The notes under the pieces: model-generated
Database searches by the model: none
Told to the model about the DNA's origin: nothing
The model's input: the letters and a program-made list of their open reading frames with translations, nothing else
Translations under genes and position numbers: made by a program
Shown: positions 27,428 to 37,402 of the stretch, one piece after another
How positions within the stretch are numbered: position 1 is the stretch's first letter
Layout of the letters: the number at the start of each line of letters is the position of its first letter
Source: Bacillus suaedaesalsae
Lineage (GTDB): Bacteria; Bacillota; Bacilli; Bacillales; SA4
Assembly (NCBI RefSeq): GCF_016890225.1
Contig: NZ_JAFELM010000035.1
Location: 1 to 64,000 of the forward strand
Direction: 5' to 3'
Length of the DNA stretch: 64,000 nucleotides

Positions 27428-28027
27428 CTACCATTTCACATTTCTAAGCCGTTTAGAGCACTTTATTCGTTCAAGTACATACTGAATAAAATATAATAAT
27501 AAACCATTTATCATCATGAAAGTGAAATATTGACTCCTCTTCATTTTCCCTAATTCTGCAATGCGTAGCTTTTGGAACAACCACACTCCTGGGTAAGCAA
27601 GTACGAAATTCACAACTGAATTCACAAGTAGAAAGGATTTTACCTTTCCAAATGTAAGTTTTAACATCCATAAACAACTCGCTAAATACGGGCCTATATG
27701 AAAGGGAATGCTCCCTTCAAGAAACCTGGTTTTATAAAACCACAACCAGTGGTTCTTAGTAGCAACTGCAAATTGAGCTTGCATCATAATCGTAAGAAGC
27801 AAACTTGCAATTCCATATTTACTTATTCCTTTTTTCCCAATAAAAAGAAGAGAGATCCATGAAAGCACCATATTGCTTAGTAAAAATAGTATTTTTCGAT
27901 TCAAGTATGTGCCCCTTTCCACCGGCTGATAGTGCCCAAAAGTCCTTATACTATACATACTTGCCAAAAATGAAATGACGTAACCATAAAAAAAACACCG
28001 TGTTAGCTTAACACGGAGAATCGTCAT
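27428..28027 (-). CDS. Multi-pass membrane protein, unknown
   Basis: A 199-aa protein with about five hydrophobic helices and basic loops. I do not recognise a family. Its ATG lies 2 bp after the tag stop codon, without a clear ribosome site, suggesting it is read through from tag. Confidence 0.65.
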   Translation of the reverse strand: MTILRVKLTRCFFYGYVISFLASMYSIRTFGHYQPVERGTYLNRKILFLLSNMVLSWISLLFIGKKGISKYGIASLLLTIMMQAQFAVATKNHWLWFYKTRFLEGSIPFHIGPYLASCLWMLKLTFGKVKSFLLVNSVVNFVLAYPGVWLFQKLRIAELGKMKRSQYFTFMMINGLLLYFIQYVLERIKCSKRLRNVKW

Positions 28028-28029
28028 GT

Positions 28030-28593
28030 TTATTTTTTATTGTAGCAAAAGCATGTCGTAATATGGTCATTCACCATTCCAGTTGCTTGCATATAAGCGT
28101 AACAAATCGTACTACCAACAAACTTAAATCCCCTTTTTTTTAGATCCTTGCTCATCTTGTCACTAATCTCTGATGTTGCCGGCACTTCAGACAAATCATT
28201 AAAATGGTTTTGAATAGGCATTCCACCTACAAACGACCAAATATAATCACGAAAAGAACCGTATTCCTCAACAATTTTCAAGTATGCTTTCGCATTTGTA
28301 ATGACTGCATTAATTTTTAGTTTATTTCGAACAATACCTGCATTTTGAAGTAACTCTTCTACTTTTTCATCATTGTAGTTCGAGATTTTTATCGGATCAA
28401 AATGATCAAATGCCACACGGTAATGATCTCGTTTTTTTAAGATGGTATACCAACTCAAGCCAGCTTGTGCTCCCTCTAAATTTAAAAGCTCAAACAATTT
28501 TTGATCATCATAAACTGGAACTCCCCATTCATTGTCATGATAATCCATGTAAAGCGGATCTTCATTCACCCAACCACACCTACTCACGTGCAT
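28030..28593 (-). CDS. tag: DNA-3-methyladenine glycosylase I
   Basis: A 187-aa base-excision repair enzyme removing 3-methyladenine. It opens with CGWVNEDPLYMDYHDNEWG, split here as CGWV and YHDNEWGVP, holding the zinc ligands Cys and His; the second pair is in the C-terminal DHITTCFC. Length fits the family. Ribosome site AAGGAG. Confidence 0.95.
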   Translation of the reverse strand: MHVSRCGWVNEDPLYMDYHDNEWGVPVYDDQKLFELLNLEGAQAGLSWYTILKKRDHYRVAFDHFDPIKISNYNDEKVEELLQNAGIVRNKLKINAVITNAKAYLKIVEEYGSFRDYIWSFVGGMPIQNHFNDLSEVPATSEISDKMSKDLKKRGFKFVGSTICYAYMQATGMVNDHITTCFCYNKK

Positions 28594-28703
28594 TTCACTC
28601 CTTATAATACGAACATATTTTCTAGTATATCAAATTGCGAGTAATTGTTGAAAGTTTGTGAAACGATTATTAATTTTAATTGGTAAAGCTACTTCAAAAA
28701 CTA

Positions 28704-28732
28704 CAAAAAGACCAACCTCAAAGGTTAGTCCC
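28704..28732 (-). terminator. Terminator of the ATP-grasp gene
   Basis: GACCAACCT and AGGTTAGTC pair around CAA, with a T-run in the minus direction. The stem overlaps the stop codon. Confidence 0.8.
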
Positions 28733-29666
28733 TAACTTTCTGTAGCTCTTTCCCTAGAAACTTCGCTAATTCTAGCATTCCATACTTTCCAGCCTTTTCT
28801 TCAGCATCACTGTTATAATTCGTATTTGTATTAACATCATACGTATAGATGACGCCTTCTTTATTTCGAATAAACTCTATACCCGCTACATGGATATCGT
28901 TTGCTTCCAGAAATGCTTCATATAAATCAATAATCGGGTCATCAAAGTTTTCAATGATTTCAAATTTAGGCTTTTCCTCTACTTCTTCACCTACTGGGCA
29001 AAATAAGTCACCTATTTGACATGCATCGGCAGGACATAGTTCAAAGCCTTCCGATGTATCAACACGAACTGCATATACAAATTTCCCTCCAACAAATTCA
29101 CAGCGAGTAATCGATGCATCAGGAGATTCAATATATTCTTGTATTAATGTAATACCATCAATTGGTTCTTCAAATTGATCACTATATACATAGTTTTGTA
29201 AACTATCAAAATCGTTAAATAACTGCACACCTAGTCCTTTTCCAGCACGGTTATGCTTCGTAATCATTCTTGTTACACCAAACTTCTCTGCAGCACTTAC
29301 AATTTGCGCTTTTCCTGTTGCCGCAATTGTTTTCGGTGTTTGTATACCGAACTTATTTAACTCCAAATATTGCAATACTTTACTTAATTCTAATTGTAGT
29401 GCACGACATCCATTGAAAACAGGTTGATTATGTCGTGATAACCAAGCAAGTAGTCCAGATGTTAGTTCTGGTGCATATCGGTGTCCCCGAGTATGAGAAG
29501 ATGCACTCATTCGATTATAATAAACACCCGTGGGTGGTACTGAAGATAAGTTGATTAATCCTTCAGCCATGTGTAATTCTTCAAACGGAAGTCCCAGTTC
29601 AGTTAAACGGTTCGTTAAGTGTATAGTCCAATCGCTATTCTCATGAATGATATATATTTTTTTCAT
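28725..29666 (-). CDS. ATP-grasp family ligase (RimK-like)
   Basis: About 313 aa with an ATP-grasp fold: RMITKHNRAGKGLGVQLF is the nucleotide loop, VAGIEFIRN and YDVNTNTNYN the metal-binding end. RimK-like enzymes join an amino acid to a carboxylate; the substrate here is unknown. GAGGAAA lies 10 bases before the ATG at 29666, better than the upstream in-frame start at 29714. Confidence 0.82.
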   Translation of the reverse strand: MKKIYIIHENSDWTIHLTNRLTELGLPFEELHMAEGLINLSSVPPTGVYYNRMSASSHTRGHRYAPELTSGLLAWLSRHNQPVFNGCRALQLELSKVLQYLELNKFGIQTPKTIAATGKAQIVSAAEKFGVTRMITKHNRAGKGLGVQLFNDFDSLQNYVYSDQFEEPIDGITLIQEYIESPDASITRCEFVGGKFVYAVRVDTSEGFELCPADACQIGDLFCPVGEEVEEKPKFEIIENFDDPIIDLYEAFLEANDIHVAGIEFIRNKEGVIYTYDVNTNTNYNSDAEEKAGKYGMLELAKFLGKELQKVRD

Positions 29667-29765
29667 CAAACATTTCCTCTCTATTAAGGATTTAAACACA
29701 AGTAAACTTATCACAAAAGTATGTTTTAAACAATTAAAAAAGAAGTAAATCTTTTTCTCCTTCTT

Positions 29766-31184
29766 TTACTTATTCATAGGAAGGAAAATGGTTACGGTCG
29801 TCCCTTCCCCTTCTTCACTCTGTATCTTTATTTTCCCGTTATGTTGTTCGATAATTCGATAGCATGTCATAAGACCTAAACCGGTTCCTTTTTCCTTTGT
29901 AGAATAAAACGGTTCACCAAGTTTCAGTAGTCTTTCTTTTGATATCCCAATCCCTTGATCACGAATGATGATGGCAATTTCATCGTCATGTGAATGAACA
30001 AGTACTTGGACATAACCATCTGCTTTTGAAGCTTCTAATGCATTTTGTATGATATTAATAAATACTTGCTTCAGGAGGCTAGAATCTCCTATTACAAGTG
30101 GGAGTCGATCATAAATCTCAAGTATGATTTCCTTATTATCAAGCAATGCTTGTGTTTTCAATAGTTGAACAACTTGTGTGACAACTGCACTAATATTGAT
30201 CTGCTTCATTACCTCTTGATGGGGTTTTGCCATTGTAAGAAACTCAGAAATGATCTCTTCGACCCGCTTTAACTCATCAAGTACTAGACCCGTATACTCC
30301 GGTGAACAAGATTCATTTGAGGCATGAAACAGTTGAATAAAGCCCTTTATAGAGGTTAAAGGATTTCGAATTTCATGAGCAACCGCTGCAGCTAGTTGAC
30401 CAGCAACTGCCAATTTTTCGGATTTCCTTATTAAGGAATCAGTTTCAAGTCGTTGTTGAATATTCCTTGAGACAGAAATTAGTTCTGTCATTTCTCCTGT
30501 TATTTCATGAAGCACTGGTTTTACCGCAGACTCAATCCATATATAGTTACCTGATTTCGTTCGAGCCCTGTATGTCATAATAACGGTTTCTTTTTTTTGA
30601 GAGGCTTGCATGTGTTGTTCTTTTATCTTTCTAATGTCATCTTGATGCATAAACATATAAGGAGAAAGGCCAATAATTTGATCAGGTTCATATCCTAGTA
30701 TGCTTTCTACTGATGGTGAAACATATAAATACGTACCATCTACATCATGCATGATGATCATGTCTGAAGAATTCTCCGCAAGAATACGGTACTTTTTTTC
30801 ATTGATCCGATATGTATCTTCGATTAACTTCTTTTCTGTAATATCCATAATTTGTCCATGTACAAATGAAACATCTTCAACATCAATTAGGCTAACATGA
30901 AGCATTCCCCAAATAATTTCACCAGATTTATGAATATATCTTTTTTCCATTTGATATTTTTTTCGTTGTCGATTAATCAGTTCCGAAAACAATTGTTGAT
31001 CTAATAATAAATCTTCAGGATACGAAATTTCGGGAATGGTCATATTGGAAAATTCCTCTTTAGAATATCCGATATACTCATAAAAGGCATCATTCATCTC
31101 TATTCTTTTAAAATCAATAGAGCCAATTAATTGCGGCACACTAGATTGATAAAATATTTGCTTGAACATGGCTTTTTCTCTCAT
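29766..31184 (-). CDS. Cytosolic PAS sensor histidine kinase (KinA/KinE-like, orphan)
   Basis: A 472-aa kinase without membrane helices: PAS at about 8-115, PAS at about 130-245, HisKA with AAVAHEIRNPLTSIKGF, HATPase_c with NIIQNALEAS, DQGIGIS and GTGLGLMTC. No response regulator lies nearby. This layout is that of the Spo0F phosphorelay kinases, so a role in sporulation initiation is likely but inferred. Ribosome site GGAGG. It is divergent from the COG0523 gene. Confidence 0.9.
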   Translation of the reverse strand: MREKAMFKQIFYQSSVPQLIGSIDFKRIEMNDAFYEYIGYSKEEFSNMTIPEISYPEDLLLDQQLFSELINRQRKKYQMEKRYIHKSGEIIWGMLHVSLIDVEDVSFVHGQIMDITEKKLIEDTYRINEKKYRILAENSSDMIIMHDVDGTYLYVSPSVESILGYEPDQIIGLSPYMFMHQDDIRKIKEQHMQASQKKETVIMTYRARTKSGNYIWIESAVKPVLHEITGEMTELISVSRNIQQRLETDSLIRKSEKLAVAGQLAAAVAHEIRNPLTSIKGFIQLFHASNESCSPEYTGLVLDELKRVEEIISEFLTMAKPHQEVMKQINISAVVTQVVQLLKTQALLDNKEIILEIYDRLPLVIGDSSLLKQVFINIIQNALEASKADGYVQVLVHSHDDEIAIIIRDQGIGISKERLLKLGEPFYSTKEKGTGLGLMTCYRIIEQHNGKIKIQSEEGEGTTVTIFLPMNK

Positions 31185-31326
31185 AATTCCTCCACGAAAG
31201 TTGAAACTTCGAATGATTGTATGCTACCATTATTGCTCTCATAATGAAAGTTACTATTTTATCATCTTGCTATCATTTTCAATTTTTCATACTATAAGTA
31301 GAGTCACATTATTAAGGAGAACGAAT

Positions 31327-32241
31327 ATGAAGACACCAATTTATATATTGTCCGGTTTTTTAGGAGCAGGAAAAACGACATTACTTCGTAATATTCTAGA
31401 GCAGGAAAAAGAAAAAGGACGGAAGGTAGCCGTTCTTATGAACGAGCTTGGAGAGGTCTCTATTGATTCACATGCAGTTGATGAGGAAACACCACTTAAG
31501 GAATTATTAAATGGCTGCGTATGCTGCACGATTCAAGGTCAACTAGAATCCCAGTTACAAGAATTAATTCACTTACACTCATTAGATGTCATTTATATAG
31601 AAGCGACAGGGGTTGCTCATCCGATCGAAGTTGTAGATGCCTGTATGTCTCCAATATTAGTAGAACATGTAAATGTTGAAGGAGTTATTAGTTTAGTAGA
31701 TGCCAAACGATGGAAGAACCGAAAAGAACTAAGCCCTCAGCTACAATCATTATTAATTGAGCAAGTGAAGCATGCAGATGTCATTCTATTAAATAAAGTA
31801 GATGATATATCCGAAGCAAAACAAGGTCAGCTGGCGTTTGAGATTCAACAACTGAACCCTTATGGAAAACTACTATTTACCACTTTTGCGAAGATAAATA
31901 TTGACGATATTCAAGTATTTGAGAGAAAAACTCGTGAAGTACACGAAGACGCGCATGTCCATCAAAAGCTTCATCTAAAAACATTTGTATATAAGTTTAC
32001 GCGCCCTGTCGATTTAGATCAATTTGAAGACTGGCTTCGAGTAATGCCTGATAACATCTTTAGAATAAAGGGTTACTTACGCTTTACACATTCTGATTCT
32101 TTATTCTTATTTCAATACTCTTACGGAATGCCGATTTACATGAAAGAGCTTGTAAAAATCCCAACAAATCTTGTGTTCATTGGTGAGAATCTTCCAATTG
32201 AAGAAATACGAGAAGCTCTCCATAAATTAGAATCAGAGTAA
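31327..32241 (+). CDS. COG0523 (CobW-family) GTPase, probable metallochaperone
   Basis: About 304 aa: Walker A SGFLGAGKTTLL at residue 8, the metal-binding CxCC motif GCVCCT at about 60, NKVD guanine specificity motif near 157, and a CobW C-terminal domain. COG0523 proteins deliver metals such as zinc or cobalt to target enzymes. AAGGAG seven bases before 31327 fixes the start; upstream in-frame codons to 31162 lack a ribosome site. I found no clear Zur box. Confidence 0.9.
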   Translation: MKTPIYILSGFLGAGKTTLLRNILEQEKEKGRKVAVLMNELGEVSIDSHAVDEETPLKELLNGCVCCTIQGQLESQLQELIHLHSLDVIYIEATGVAHPIEVVDACMSPILVEHVNVEGVISLVDAKRWKNRKELSPQLQSLLIEQVKHADVILLNKVDDISEAKQGQLAFEIQQLNPYGKLLFTTFAKINIDDIQVFERKTREVHEDAHVHQKLHLKTFVYKFTRPVDLDQFEDWLRVMPDNIFRIKGYLRFTHSDSLFLFQYSYGMPIYMKELVKIPTNLVFIGENLPIEEIREALHKLESE

Positions 32242-32305
32242 AAAGGTACTCTGATTTGAAACCCTGTCTTCGAATGCACGATTACTAAATCATTGGGACT
32301 GATGC

Positions 32306-32449
32306 CTAGCCAGTTGTCTTTTCGGACTGACGATCCTTTTTTTTAGGTTTAAAAAATGTGTCTTTCAATGAGAACATTAAAGAAATAGAAAAATATAAGA
32401 GTAAGGGTAAGGAAAGAAAATGACCTAGGAAGTTCAGTTCCCCTTTCAC
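32306..32449 (-). pseudogene. Short open frame resembling a membrane-protein remnant
   Basis: Within the 345-bp gap 32242-32586, a 47-codon frame (GTG 32449 to TAG 32306) encodes one hydrophobic helix (LSLPLLLYFSISLMFSL) followed by a lysine-rich tail. No ribosome site is seen. It may be the decayed end of a larger gene or a chance ORF. The rest of the gap holds two hairpins. Confidence 0.3.
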
Positions 32450-32475
32450 TTGTGGGAACTATAAGAACACAAACA

Positions 32476-32526
32476 GAGAAAAAAGTACCCAACATAGTAG
32501 TCAAAGATAATACTGTTGGGTACTTT
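32476..32526 (-). terminator. Terminator of the second permease pair
   Basis: AAAGTACCCAACA pairs perfectly with TGTTGGGTACTTT across a partly paired loop, followed by TTTTTTCTC in the minus direction. Confidence 0.85.
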
Positions 32527-32586
32527 AATTTAAGTGTTTTATATGCGATTTTAATAAATATCTGTTACAAAGTCTGTATATTTATA

Positions 32587-33621
32587 CTATCGTTCGATTT
32601 TTAGTAAACTATACGGATTGTTATGTTTTGATTTAACATTAATATCTTCTGTTGTTATCTCGTTTTCATTATTTATTATTTCCATGTTGTCTTCTATAAA
32701 AACATTCTTTAAACCCTCAACAATAAAATTCAATGCCAGAACGATTATGGCAAAACAGAAAACTGGACCTAGTATTAAATTTGGTGAGAGAAGAAATTCA
32801 GAAAAGTATTTCGCAATGAGACCACCCCATTCATTGGAAGCAGAGAAAACCTCAAGAGTTGGTGTTCCATGTAGAATATCAGCATCAATTTCTTCTCTTT
32901 TCCCTCCTCCAAGAAACACTCCTAGTACCCCTAAGTGAGCAAAAATCAATAAAGCCTGAACAATTTGTTGTACTAAAACAATAAACAATTGGGGTAAAAA
33001 GAATGGCCTTACATGTGTTTTAAAGATATGAAACCAACTTCCCCCCATGACTTTAGCATTGAGTATGAATTCTTTAGTATAGATACGTTCAACTTCTTTT
33101 GAAATAAATACTCCGATAATTGGAGTGGATAATAGAATAATGATGAATAACGGTCCAATGATCGAAGAGTATTCACCAAAACTCCATGTAAACACAAATA
33201 TAGGTGCCGCTAACATATAAGAAAATAACGATAGCGGAAAATAGTGTAACCCTTCAAACAAACTCCTTATAAAAGATTTAAATTTGGCGGGAAACAGTAA
33301 CAAAATAAATCCTAAGATCATACCGAAGAACAACCTTAATACTCCAACTATAATTGAGAGAGTTATTGTGTACTTAGCTCCATCAATTAACATTAGAAAT
33401 AAATTGTTTCCCATTTTATCAGATCCAAGTGGATAACTGAGAGATGGCGGAAATGGTGCTTTATCGATTACAATTCCGTTTTTATCATGTAAATAACGGG
33501 ATGGAGCTGGTACATTATCTTTCAATATCCATGTATAGAGAATACTTATCAACATAAACAATAATATCGTTATGGAACCGATCAAGAAAAACTTATTCCT
33601 GAATAATTGCTTTATATACAA
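32587..33621 (-). CDS. Opp/Dpp-type ABC transporter permease, second of pair 2
   Basis: About 344 aa, homologous throughout to the permease at 13655, including YPLGSDKMGNNLF, the helix array and KEFILNAKVMGGSWFHIF. The frame extends to a TTG at 33660 but that would overlap the partner by 38 bp without a ribosome site. TTG at 33621, straight after the partner's stop and aligned with the paralogue's start, is more likely; AAGGAG lies 12 bases upstream. Start uncertain. Confidence 0.78.
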   Translation of the reverse strand: MYIKQLFRNKFFLIGSITILLFMLISILYTWILKDNVPAPSRYLHDKNGIVIDKAPFPPSLSYPLGSDKMGNNLFLMLIDGAKYTITLSIIVGVLRLFFGMILGFILLLFPAKFKSFIRSLFEGLHYFPLSLFSYMLAAPIFVFTWSFGEYSSIIGPLFIIILLSTPIIGVFISKEVERIYTKEFILNAKVMGGSWFHIFKTHVRPFFLPQLFIVLVQQIVQALLIFAHLGVLGVFLGGGKREEIDADILHGTPTLEVFSASNEWGGLIAKYFSEFLLSPNLILGPVFCFAIIVLALNFIVEGLKNVFIEDNMEIINNENEITTEDINVKSKHNNPYSLLKIER

Positions 33622-33622
33622 A

Positions 33623-34573
33623 TCACTCAACAACTCCTTGGATAGAATTTTTCTTCGCAAATAATTCCATAATCTTTAATACTAGGAAGAACGGCACAAA
33701 AATGCATAACAAACTTAGTGTTAATAATTCAGGATTCCTCGCACAATTGGTCCAAATAAATCTTAATAAACCATTAACATTTAATACGATTTCTATTATT
33801 ACTAGATTAGAGAGAGTAAACCAAAATATCGTTTTGTAATGATAAACAAACGAAGCATAAGCATTTCGAAATATATGAACAAACAAAATAGCAGTTTTTG
33901 TTAAACCCTTCCCTCTTGCCAGCTCAACATATAAAGATTGATATTCATCCTCAAACGAAAGTAATAAGTACCGAGTCATATAGATTGTTGGTAAAAAACT
34001 CAACACGATTAAAGGGAGTAAAAATGCTTCTTCCCCAAATGAACTCACTATATTAAATAATAATATATCTGTTTTTTTGAAAAACCATATGACGAACATC
34101 TGTAATGAGATGATGATAAAAAGATCGGGTAATGATTCGATAACAAAGAAAATAAATTTTACCTTTCTTCTAATGCGGCTACTTAGTAACATGATTAAAT
34201 ACGTATTAAAAATCGCGAAAATGAAACTTGCTAATAAAGCAATCCCTAGATATAACAATGTGTTCAAATAAACCTCTTGGAATATCGGGAAAAGTGGCTT
34301 CTCCCAACTAACCTCATTTAAATAAGTCCAATCTTTTACATGAATTAACCCTTTCGCAGTATTCATAATGGATTGCCAATATAATTCATAATCAAATTGA
34401 ACAGGTTGGTATAAGAATAATGTATTTTCTAACCTTCCCGAATCTAGTAATGCTTGAATCTCTAATATATGTTCCATGTCAAATAGAAGATAAGGGATTG
34501 ATCCCATTAAAAATATACCTGCAACAGCTATTATGAATGGAACGATCGTTTGTTGGATAAGACCTTTTATCAT
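33623..34573 (-). CDS. Opp/Dpp-type ABC transporter permease, first of pair 2
   Basis: A 316-aa OppB-like permease: first helix, an extracytoplasmic loop, then about five helices with the coupling segment YVELARGKGLTKTAILFVHIF, split here for reading. It shows the same WTYL/PLFP outer-loop features as the gene at 14673, so the two pairs derive from one ancestor. No ATPase or binding protein is alongside. Confidence 0.8.
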   Translation of the reverse strand: MIKGLIQQTIVPFIIAVAGIFLMGSIPYLLFDMEHILEIQALLDSGRLENTLFLYQPVQFDYELYWQSIMNTAKGLIHVKDWTYLNEVSWEKPLFPIFQEVYLNTLLYLGIALLASFIFAIFNTYLIMLLSSRIRRKVKFIFFVIESLPDLFIIISLQMFVIWFFKKTDILLFNIVSSFGEEAFLLPLIVLSFLPTIYMTRYLLLSFEDEYQSLYVELARGKGLTKTAILFVHIFRNAYASFVYHYKTIFWFTLSNLVIIEIVLNVNGLLRFIWTNCARNPELLTLSLLCIFVPFFLVLKIMELFAKKNSIQGVVE

Positions 34574-34661
34574 TTTTCAGTTCCACTTCCTTTTTCAAAA
34601 TATTGTAACAATATTGTAATATTAATAATTCTATAGATCATTCGATTATCCCTTTATTCTA

Positions 34662-34825
34662 AAGGCGTTTTCGCAAAGAGTGTTGTTTTTCAAATTAGTC
34701 GAGAAACACGTAAATATTAAGGTTTCGTGGCATCTTTTCGTCAAAGTAATGAACATTTGTATTGACCTATTAAAGATACCCGAATTTGATTAATAGCAAC
34801 AAAGTTTACGAAAAGAGCCATTCCT
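34662..34825. repeat. Dispersed intergenic repeat, copy B
   Basis: About 164 bp sharing ordered blocks with 25798-25973 and ending in TTTACGAAAAGAGCC; a third partial match (15695-15713) carries only that end. The 430-bp gap 34574-35003 otherwise holds one terminator and no gene. Confidence 0.68.
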
Positions 34826-34916
34826 AAAGAGATTCTATTTAATCACTAGAATCCTTCTAGATAACAATGACTAAGTAAGAATAGTTATCAAGAAGGAAAG
34901 ACAAATAATTTGAATA

Positions 34917-34960
34917 AAAAGAGAGGATACTTGTTCGTATATTGAACAAAATATCCCCTT
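34917..34960 (-). terminator. Terminator of helD
   Basis: GGATACTTGTTC pairs with GAACAAAATATCC with minor mismatch, and a T-rich stretch follows in the minus direction. Confidence 0.65.
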
Positions 34961-35003
34961 ATTAGTATAGTCTTTAGTGTACTAAACCGTTTTGTATATA
35001 AAA

Positions 35004-37331
35004 TTAATCAATGATTTGCAAATCTAGTAGCTTCGGGTCAACCTCTCTTAAAAACGGATTCATTTCCCCACAGACATTGATAAAAAGCTCATGCATTGCT
35101 CTAGTACATGCCGTATAAAACAACTTCCTTTCGTACTCCCTACCATAAACATCAGTAGAAGCATTATAAAGAATAACCGCATCAAATTCGATACCCTTTG
35201 CTAAATATGAAGGAATGACAACCAATCCATTATCAAATGTGGAAGATTCCTTTTGGACGAGTTTTACTTGGACTTCTTCTCTTAATTGGTTATATACTTC
35301 CACACTTTCTTCAGCCGTTTTACAAATAACTGCAATATGATGTACCCCTTTATTTTGTAAAGATTGAATCGTTATTATTGTTAGAGGAGATAATTTTGTA
35401 TGATAATCCACAATAGTCACATGCGGTTTTTCTCCATTACGATTAAATGGCTCGATTTCGTTTCCATTAAGAACTAATTGTTTAGTAAACTCAACAATTT
35501 GTTTCGTTGAACGATAGCTTCTCGTTAATGTGATCGTTTCTTTTTCTATATGAACATCCTCATTTAACGCAGCATATCCGTTTACAGAGTGTGCGAAAAT
35601 CGCTTGATTAAAATCACCTAACAACGTCATATGACTCATAGGAAACAGTATAGATAATAGCGCAAGCTGTAATTCGGAATAGTCTTGAGCCTCATCTATG
35701 AACACATGTTTTACAGAAGTATTTTTATACAGTCCGAGAAGCTTCTCCTTCAAATATAATAAAGGAGCTGCATCTTCATAAAACAACGTCCCTTCCTCAA
35801 TGGATTGTAGGGTTTGATTACAAAGCTCTTGCCACAAGTTTGAGTTGTCACAACTGCTCCCCTTAAAAACGTCTTCATACATTCCTAAAAAATCCACATA
35901 TTTCATGTCTCTTATATATTTCCGAATTGGTTTCAAGTAAGAATTTACAACAACTTTTGATAGGAAATCTTGCTCAAGCGCTAAGTCTTTGAATGCATCT
36001 TCAGAAAATTGCTTTTTATGTTTTTGCTGTAGTTTTCTGTAAGCTTTTAAATACGTCTCTTTGTCTAAGTATTGAATTTCCTCTTCTACCCACTCCGCTT
36101 TTCGCTCTTTTCTCGCAAATCTTTTCAACTCTCTTAGAAGTTGGTCAGTTAGAAGCTGCAGCCGATTGGGAATCGAAGAGGATGAGTCTAGTTCAAGGAA
36201 CCATTTGTTGACTACTTCAGCAGTAAAAATCGTTCTACCACTGAACTCAATATCATGAAAAAGCAGACCAGTTTCTGATAATCTTTGTAAATACTGATCT
36301 AAGAGCTCCATAAAGTCCTTTGATGTTTTAAATTCAATACCTTTCATTCTCGCTTCATAGCCAGGTTTCTTTTCTTGACTCAATGTATATTCCATTTGGG
36401 TAAATGGATCTTCAATATTTAAGTCAAGCTCTAACGTACGTTCTACAAAGTCTTGAAACGTCGTTTGCTGCATGTTCTTTTCACCAAGTTCCGGTAAAAC
36501 AGTAGAAATATAGTCGTTAAATAAAGAGTTAGGTGAAAACAACAAAATGTGTTCAGCTTCTAACGTTTCTCGATAACGGTATAGTAAATATGCAACTCGT
36601 TGAAGAGCAGCCGAAGTTTTCCCGCTTCCTGCAGCTCCTTGGACTACAAGATACTTACTCGTTTCATTACGAATGATATCATTTTGTTCCTTTTGAATTG
36701 TCGCAACGATCGTCTTCATCTGAGAGTCTGAATTTTGACCAAGCACCTCTTGCAATAACTCATCACCAATTGCCAGACCTGTATCAAACATGCCTTTAAT
36801 TTCACTATTTTTAATGATATATTGCCTTTTTAGTGTTAAATCGCCTTTCACGTTCCCTTCAGGTGTTCGATATTCAGCTTTACCTGGCAACGAATCATAA
36901 TACAGGCTCGAGATTGGTGCACGCCAATCATAAACGAGAAATTCATCGTCTTCATTAAGGAAAGAAGCGATCCCTAAATAAATCGGATTTTCTTCCTGCT
37001 CACCTTCAAAACGATAATTAATTCTCCCAAAATATGGAGACCTTTTTAATCGTTTTAGCTTTGAAATTAAGTAATGAGAATGTCCATGACTTCTTTCACG
37101 TTCAGATAAAAATTCCGCCTGTTGTTTGATAGAAACAAAGGTTTCAATCAAATCGTGTGGTTCATCAGTATTTACTCTGACATCCTCCCAGAAGTCTTTT
37201 CGAATATCAACAATGTCTGTCTTTAATGAATCCAAGTGGTACTTCATCGAATTTATCTTTTTATCTACTTCTACAACTACCTCATTGACACGATGTTGTT
37301 CCTTTTCCCATTCTTGAGGCGATAAACTCAT
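35004..37331 (-). CDS. helD: RNA polymerase recycling motor ATPase HelD
   Basis: A 775-aa UvrD/PcrA-like superfamily 1 protein that removes stalled or inactive RNA polymerase. It has an N-terminal coiled coil (about 5-90) that enters the polymerase channel, Walker A GAAGSGKTSAAL, Walker B IDEAQDYS, and the TRSYRSTKQI motif. AGGAG lies 8 bases before the ATG at 37331, and the resulting length matches Bacillus HelD (about 774 aa); the open frame upstream to 37376 is not needed. Confidence 0.94.
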   Translation of the reverse strand: MSLSPQEWEKEQHRVNEVVVEVDKKINSMKYHLDSLKTDIVDIRKDFWEDVRVNTDEPHDLIETFVSIKQQAEFLSERERSHGHSHYLISKLKRLKRSPYFGRINYRFEGEQEENPIYLGIASFLNEDDEFLVYDWRAPISSLYYDSLPGKAEYRTPEGNVKGDLTLKRQYIIKNSEIKGMFDTGLAIGDELLQEVLGQNSDSQMKTIVATIQKEQNDIIRNETSKYLVVQGAAGSGKTSAALQRVAYLLYRYRETLEAEHILLFSPNSLFNDYISTVLPELGEKNMQQTTFQDFVERTLELDLNIEDPFTQMEYTLSQEKKPGYEARMKGIEFKTSKDFMELLDQYLQRLSETGLLFHDIEFSGRTIFTAEVVNKWFLELDSSSSIPNRLQLLTDQLLRELKRFARKERKAEWVEEEIQYLDKETYLKAYRKLQQKHKKQFSEDAFKDLALEQDFLSKVVVNSYLKPIRKYIRDMKYVDFLGMYEDVFKGSSCDNSNLWQELCNQTLQSIEEGTLFYEDAAPLLYLKEKLLGLYKNTSVKHVFIDEAQDYSELQLALLSILFPMSHMTLLGDFNQAIFAHSVNGYAALNEDVHIEKETITLTRSYRSTKQIVEFTKQLVLNGNEIEPFNRNGEKPHVTIVDYHTKLSPLTIITIQSLQNKGVHHIAVICKTAEESVEVYNQLREEVQVKLVQKESSTFDNGLVVIPSYLAKGIEFDAVILYNASTDVYGREYERKLFYTACTRAMHELFINVCGEMNPFLREVDPKLLDLQIID

Positions 37332-37366
37332 TAGCACCACTCCTAAAAAAAATTTATTCAAATTCG

Positions 37367-37396
37367 TTGACACCACAACTTTAGATATGTTATGAT
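37367..37396 (+). promoter_or_regulatory. Near-consensus vegetative promoter facing away from helD
   Basis: TTGACA at 37367-37372 and TATGAT at 37391-37396 with an 18-bp spacer, on the plus strand where no protein gene follows. It appears to drive the candidate small RNA. Confidence 0.65.
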
Positions 37397-37402
37397 ATTA
37401 TT

